Source of the DNA: a virus
IMG/VR virus record: IMGVR_UViG_3300047317_000774
Span: 1-29,371 of that record
DNA length: 29,371 nucleotides
Strand: one strand, 5' to 3'
Under the pieces are notes generated by a model. It ran no database searches, had not been told where the DNA came from, and saw only the letters and a program-made list of their open reading frames with translations. Shown here in pieces: positions 27,331-29,371 of the stretch. Position 1 is the first letter of the stretch; every line of letters begins with the position of its first letter. The translations under genes were made by a program, and so were the position numbers.

Positions 27331-27573
27331 ATGAAAACTGAAATCCTCTCCGACGAGGAGCTGGCCGAACTCACCGGCTACAAGGCCCGCGCCTACCAGC
27401 GCCGTTGGCTGATTGATCGCCAGTGGGTGTTCATCGAAAGCCGTGGCAAGCGCCCGCTAGTGGGTCGGATGTATGCCCGCATGAAGCTGGGCATGATCAG
27501 CCCTACGATTGCCGATCCGAACCCGCCACCGGCTGCGCCGGCATGGACGCCAGACTATTCGCAGGTGAACTGA
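27331..27573 (+). CDS. DUF4224 protein, excisionase-position
   Basis: An 80-residue protein: ILSDEELAELTGYKARAYQRRWLIDRQWVFIESRGKRPLVGRMYARMKLG. This is the DUF4224 pattern, a MerR-like helix-turn-helix found next to phage integrases. The gene ends one base before the integrase ATG, so the two are co-transcribed. It may act as excisionase or directionality factor, an inference from position and fold. Confidence 0.82.
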   Translation: MKTEILSDEELAELTGYKARAYQRRWLIDRQWVFIESRGKRPLVGRMYARMKLGMISPTIADPNPPPAAPAWTPDYSQVN

Positions 27574-27574
27574 T

Positions 27575-28624
27575 ATGCGACCCCGCAAGGCCGACACACG
27601 CAACCTGCCGCCCCGGATGTACCAGTGGACGCGGACACGTAAAAGCGGAAAGGTCTGGATCTCCTATTTCTATCTGGACCTCACCGGAAAAGCGATAGCG
27701 CTGGGCAAAGACCTAGACCAGGCCAGAATCAAATGGGCAGAGCTGGAAGCCAAGGAAAAACCACTCGACCTGCGCACGATGAAGGGGATTTTCGATAGGT
27801 ACATCCGCGACATCGTGCCCAAGAAAGCCCCGCGCACGCAAAAGGACAATATGGCGGAGATCAAGCAGCTACGGACGATGTTCGATAGCGCACCGATTGA
27901 CTTGATCACGCCGGCGACGATCGCAGGTTACCGCGACGCCCGATCAGCAAAGGTACGGGCGAATCGGGAAATCGCCACCCTGTCCCACATTTTCAACATT
28001 GCTCGGGAGTGGGGCCTGACGACAAAGGAAAATCCTTGCCAGGGAGTACGCAAAAACAAAGAGACACCGAGGGATTACTACGCGAACGACGTGGTTTGGG
28101 AGGCGGTTTACAGGAAGGCAGCTCAAGAGCTGAAAGACGCGATGGACCTGGCTTATCTGACCGGTCAGCGGCCGGCGGATGTGCTGGTCATGAGAGACGA
28201 TGATATTCAGGGCGGATACCTCACCGTCCAGCAGAACAAGACGCACAAGAAGCTGCGCATCCAGATGACTGACGGCGGTGAGCTGAACAGTTTGGGGCTA
28301 CTGATCACAGCAATGGCTGAGCGCAATGCCCAGCACATTTGCAGCTATTTGATCGTAAGCGCACGCGGCAAGCGGATGACCGCGAAGATGCTTCGCGACC
28401 GATGGGACGACGCCAGAGAAAGAGCCAAGAAAGAGGCTGAAGAAAAAGGCGATGTTCAGCTGGCGGAGAAAATCGGAGGCTTCCAGTTCAGAGACATCAG
28501 GCCGAAAGCGGCGTCGGAAATCCTCGACGTCGGCGATGCGAGTCTACTCTTGGGGCACACCAAAGGAGACATTACCGAACGCGTCTATCGACGAATTGGC
28601 GCCATTGCCAAGCCATCGAAATAG
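27575..28624 (+). CDS. int: Tyrosine-type phage integrase
   Basis: This enzyme joins phage and bacterial attachment sites. The 349-residue protein has an N-terminal arm-binding part (1-60), a SAM-like core-binding domain (about 66-160, GIFDRYIRDIVPKKAPRTQKDN) and a catalytic domain. Catalytic residues are Arg199 (TGQRPADV), Lys222 (NKTHKK), Arg309 (FRDIRPKAA), His328 (LLGHT) and Tyr338 (VYRRIG). The box II His of the usual HxxR is replaced by Arg306, a known variation in tyrosine recombinases. It lies 124 bases from the tRNA-Ser attachment remnant, as expected. Confidence 0.95.
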   Translation: MRPRKADTRNLPPRMYQWTRTRKSGKVWISYFYLDLTGKAIALGKDLDQARIKWAELEAKEKPLDLRTMKGIFDRYIRDIVPKKAPRTQKDNMAEIKQLRTMFDSAPIDLITPATIAGYRDARSAKVRANREIATLSHIFNIAREWGLTTKENPCQGVRKNKETPRDYYANDVVWEAVYRKAAQELKDAMDLAYLTGQRPADVLVMRDDDIQGGYLTVQQNKTHKKLRIQMTDGGELNSLGLLITAMAERNAQHICSYLIVSARGKRMTAKMLRDRWDDARERAKKEAEEKGDVQLAEKIGGFQFRDIRPKAASEILDVGDASLLLGHTKGDITERVYRRIGAIAKPSK

Positions 28625-28748
28625 CCCCAAAAACCGTTACAAAACTCAAAATCCGCCCCTTGTAGAATGCGGGCTGTAGAGGTGTCAAAAAATAAACGTA
28701 TCGTAACGAAAATCGGCTACAAGCCCCGGTTTCATTGGCTTTGAATAT

Positions 28749-28808
28749 CGGTCTTGAAAACCGTCGACTGTAACAGGTCCATGAGTTCGAATCCCATCGC
28801 CTCCGCCA
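28749..28808 (+). other. attR: 3' end of tRNA-Ser(UGA)
   Basis: Sixty bases correspond to the 3' half of a serine tRNA: an anticodon arm with CTTGAAA (anticodon TGA), a long variable arm, the T loop TTCGAAT, and the acceptor strand ending GCCTCCGCCA. The bases upstream do not make a D arm or an acceptor 5' strand, so this is a remnant, not a gene. The anticodon stem has a T-T mismatch and the T stem an A-C pair, changes acquired or contributed at the junction. The matching intact tRNA should be at the left prophage end. Confidence 0.85.
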
Positions 28809-28816
28809 TCTTATGT

Positions 28817-28850
28817 ACGACAAAGCCCTGATTATTCAGGGCTTTGTCGT
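28817..28850. terminator. Host terminator after the tRNA-Ser end
   Basis: A perfect 14-bp stem ACGACAAAGCCCTG (28817-28830) with its complement (28837-28850) and a 6-base loop. It probably ended the tRNA gene before the phage integrated. It can act in both directions. Confidence 0.85.
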
Positions 28851-28964
28851 TTCTGGGGGTTGAGAATTTCTACGCCCTCCAGAATGTGTTCCATAACTTT
28901 TGTGGGCGAGTTCCATAGCTATCCGTGCTTCAGCCACTTTCCCCGGCGTTCTGCCACCTGAAAA

Positions 28965-29167
28965 ACCAACCGACCTGCTCCCTTCCCTGCTCTTCAAGAT
29001 CAACGAAAACCAGCTCGCCCTCGAAGCCGCCATCATGGAACTGTCCAAATGGGTCGAGCAGCGCTGATCGGCCGATGTCGCCGAGAACGTCCGCGGTGCT
29101 CTGGACGATCGACAGAAATGAGGAATTCATCAAGATGACCTTGGCTGTCTTGATGAAGCCTGACTGA
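28965..29167 (+). pseudogene. Decayed small Pseudomonas gene
   Basis: A plus frame reads PTDLLPSLLFKINENQLALEAAI and continues ELSKWVEQR before a TGA at 29065-29067. The same frame goes on with SADVAENVRG, and after one frameshift near 29102 it reaches TIDRNEEFIKMTLAVLM and a stop at 29167. The pieces together match a small helical protein I remember from Pseudomonas genomes, in which a Gly codon stands at the stop (GGA to TGA). No intact start is seen. This is bacterial sequence beyond the prophage. Confidence 0.65.
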
Positions 29168-29190
29168 CAGCTTTCGGTTAGCAGTCAGGC
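29158..29190. repeat. Inverted repeat overlapping the pseudogene end
   Basis: GCCTGACTG (29158-29166) and CAGTCAGGC (29182-29190) form a 9-bp stem with a 15-base loop. There is no T-run, so it is not an obvious terminator. Confidence 0.5.
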
Positions 29191-29313
29191 AAAAATGAAA
29201 ATATTTGGCCAGCGACGACCGTGTTTGAAATCGACGTTTGTTCTTATTGGAAGTTGTAAACCAACCACAAGGCTGGGAGGCTAGAGGGAGGTTTACCATA
29301 AGGACATGCTGAA

Positions 29314-29371
29314 ATGAGAACACCAAAAGTCCTGGTTACAGGTGCTGCGGGCCAGATCGGTAGCGCTTTTT
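29314..29371 (+). CDS. NAD-dependent epimerase/dehydratase family, 5' end
   Basis: The first 19 residues, MRTPKVLVTGAAGQIGSAF, have the Rossmann GxxGxxG motif (TGAAGQIG) of extended short-chain dehydrogenases such as sugar-nucleotide epimerases. The ATG at 29314 has AAGGA 9 bases upstream. The rest is outside the window, so the substrate cannot be told. It is a host gene. Confidence 0.75.
   Translation, partial: MRTPKVLVTGAAGQIGSAF

Larger units (their letters stand above)
1..28808. mobile_element. Lambda-like prophage, left end outside the window
   Basis: The span from terminase to integrase has the gene order of a lambdoid phage: packaging, lysis, late regulator, NinG, NinB, replication, Cro/CI switch, recombination genes, integrase. 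The integrase reads toward a tRNA-Ser 3' remnant ending at 28808, which I take as the right attachment site. Bacterial sequence follows. Capsid and tail genes are not in the window and should lie to the left of the terminase. The tRNA remnant is on plus, so the rebuilt intact tRNA gene should sit at the far left end of the prophage. Confidence 0.95.

Noticed and set aside
28749-28808. Functional tRNA-Ser gene
   Set aside because: The 5' half, D arm and acceptor 5' strand are missing upstream; only the 3' part is present.
28836-29048. Minus-strand 70-codon frame after the attachment site
   Set aside because: It lies opposite the decayed host gene and has shadow-like composition.
1-29371. CRISPR array, insertion sequence or rRNA
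   Set aside because: No regularly spaced repeats, transposase motifs or rRNA sequence were seen; the only tandem repeats are the iterons in the initiator gene.

Overview
The window is most of the early and regulatory half, plus the start of the packaging genes, of a lambda-like temperate siphophage integrated as a prophage in a Pseudomonas, probably of the fluorescens/putida type. The basis is the high-GC core genes, typical Pseudomonas phage families (DUF1654, Gp157, NinB/NinG, a CI/Cro pair), a Pseudomonas-style LexA box, and an attachment site made from the 3' end of a tRNA-Ser(UGA). The prophage starts left of the window, inside the packaging/structural genes, and ends at about 28808. Bacterial DNA follows: a terminator, a decayed small gene, and the start of an NAD-dependent epimerase-like gene.

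Layout. From about 10121 down to 1 the minus strand carries the lytic genes in lambda order: cro, a gene in the cII position, a KilAC-type antirepressor-like regulator, an O-like initiator with iterons inside it, a partner in the P position, NinB, a zinc protein, NinG, a possible Q-like late regulator, a stretch with three leftward terminators and one AT-rich cargo gene, holin, the anti-CBASS sponge Acb2, small genes, then terminase small and large subunits. The immunity switch is at 10153-10229: cI on plus, cro on minus, and three TTAACCGNCGGTTAA-like operators. The same operator recurs twice around a good plus-strand promoter at 13254-13295, the counterpart of lambda pL. Between cI and pL lie a three-gene lysogen-expressed cassette (11227-12810) and a DUF1654 gene behind a LexA box.

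Rightward from pL there is a 300-base leader with a consensus boxA, then small genes, a strongly structured RNA (14193-14330), a tightly coupled operon of small phage proteins, a Rad52-like annealing protein and Gp157, then an accessory zone (18494-24733). In that zone five opposite-strand genes, most of them AT-rich, interrupt the core operon: an HNH-like zinc protein, a DUF2971 protein, a small zinc-ribbon protein and two membrane proteins. A plus-strand SRA-HNH modification-dependent endonuclease replaces all but the start of a phage cytosine methyltransferase. The core then resumes to a DUF4224 protein and the tyrosine integrase.

How the parts fit together. CI holds both early promoters off through one operator family. 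SOS signalling can act through CI (S24 peptidase) and LexA. Early transcripts probably depend on antitermination, with boxA on one side and tandem terminators beyond the Q-like gene on the other. Several loci look like weapons in phage-phage or phage-host conflict: Acb2 against CBASS, the SRA-HNH nuclease against modified DNA, and unassigned cargo. The best candidates for something undescribed are the three-gene cassette beside cI, the structured RNA at 14193-14330, the repeated bipartite palindrome at 2629-2670 and 9101-9144, and the cargo zone.
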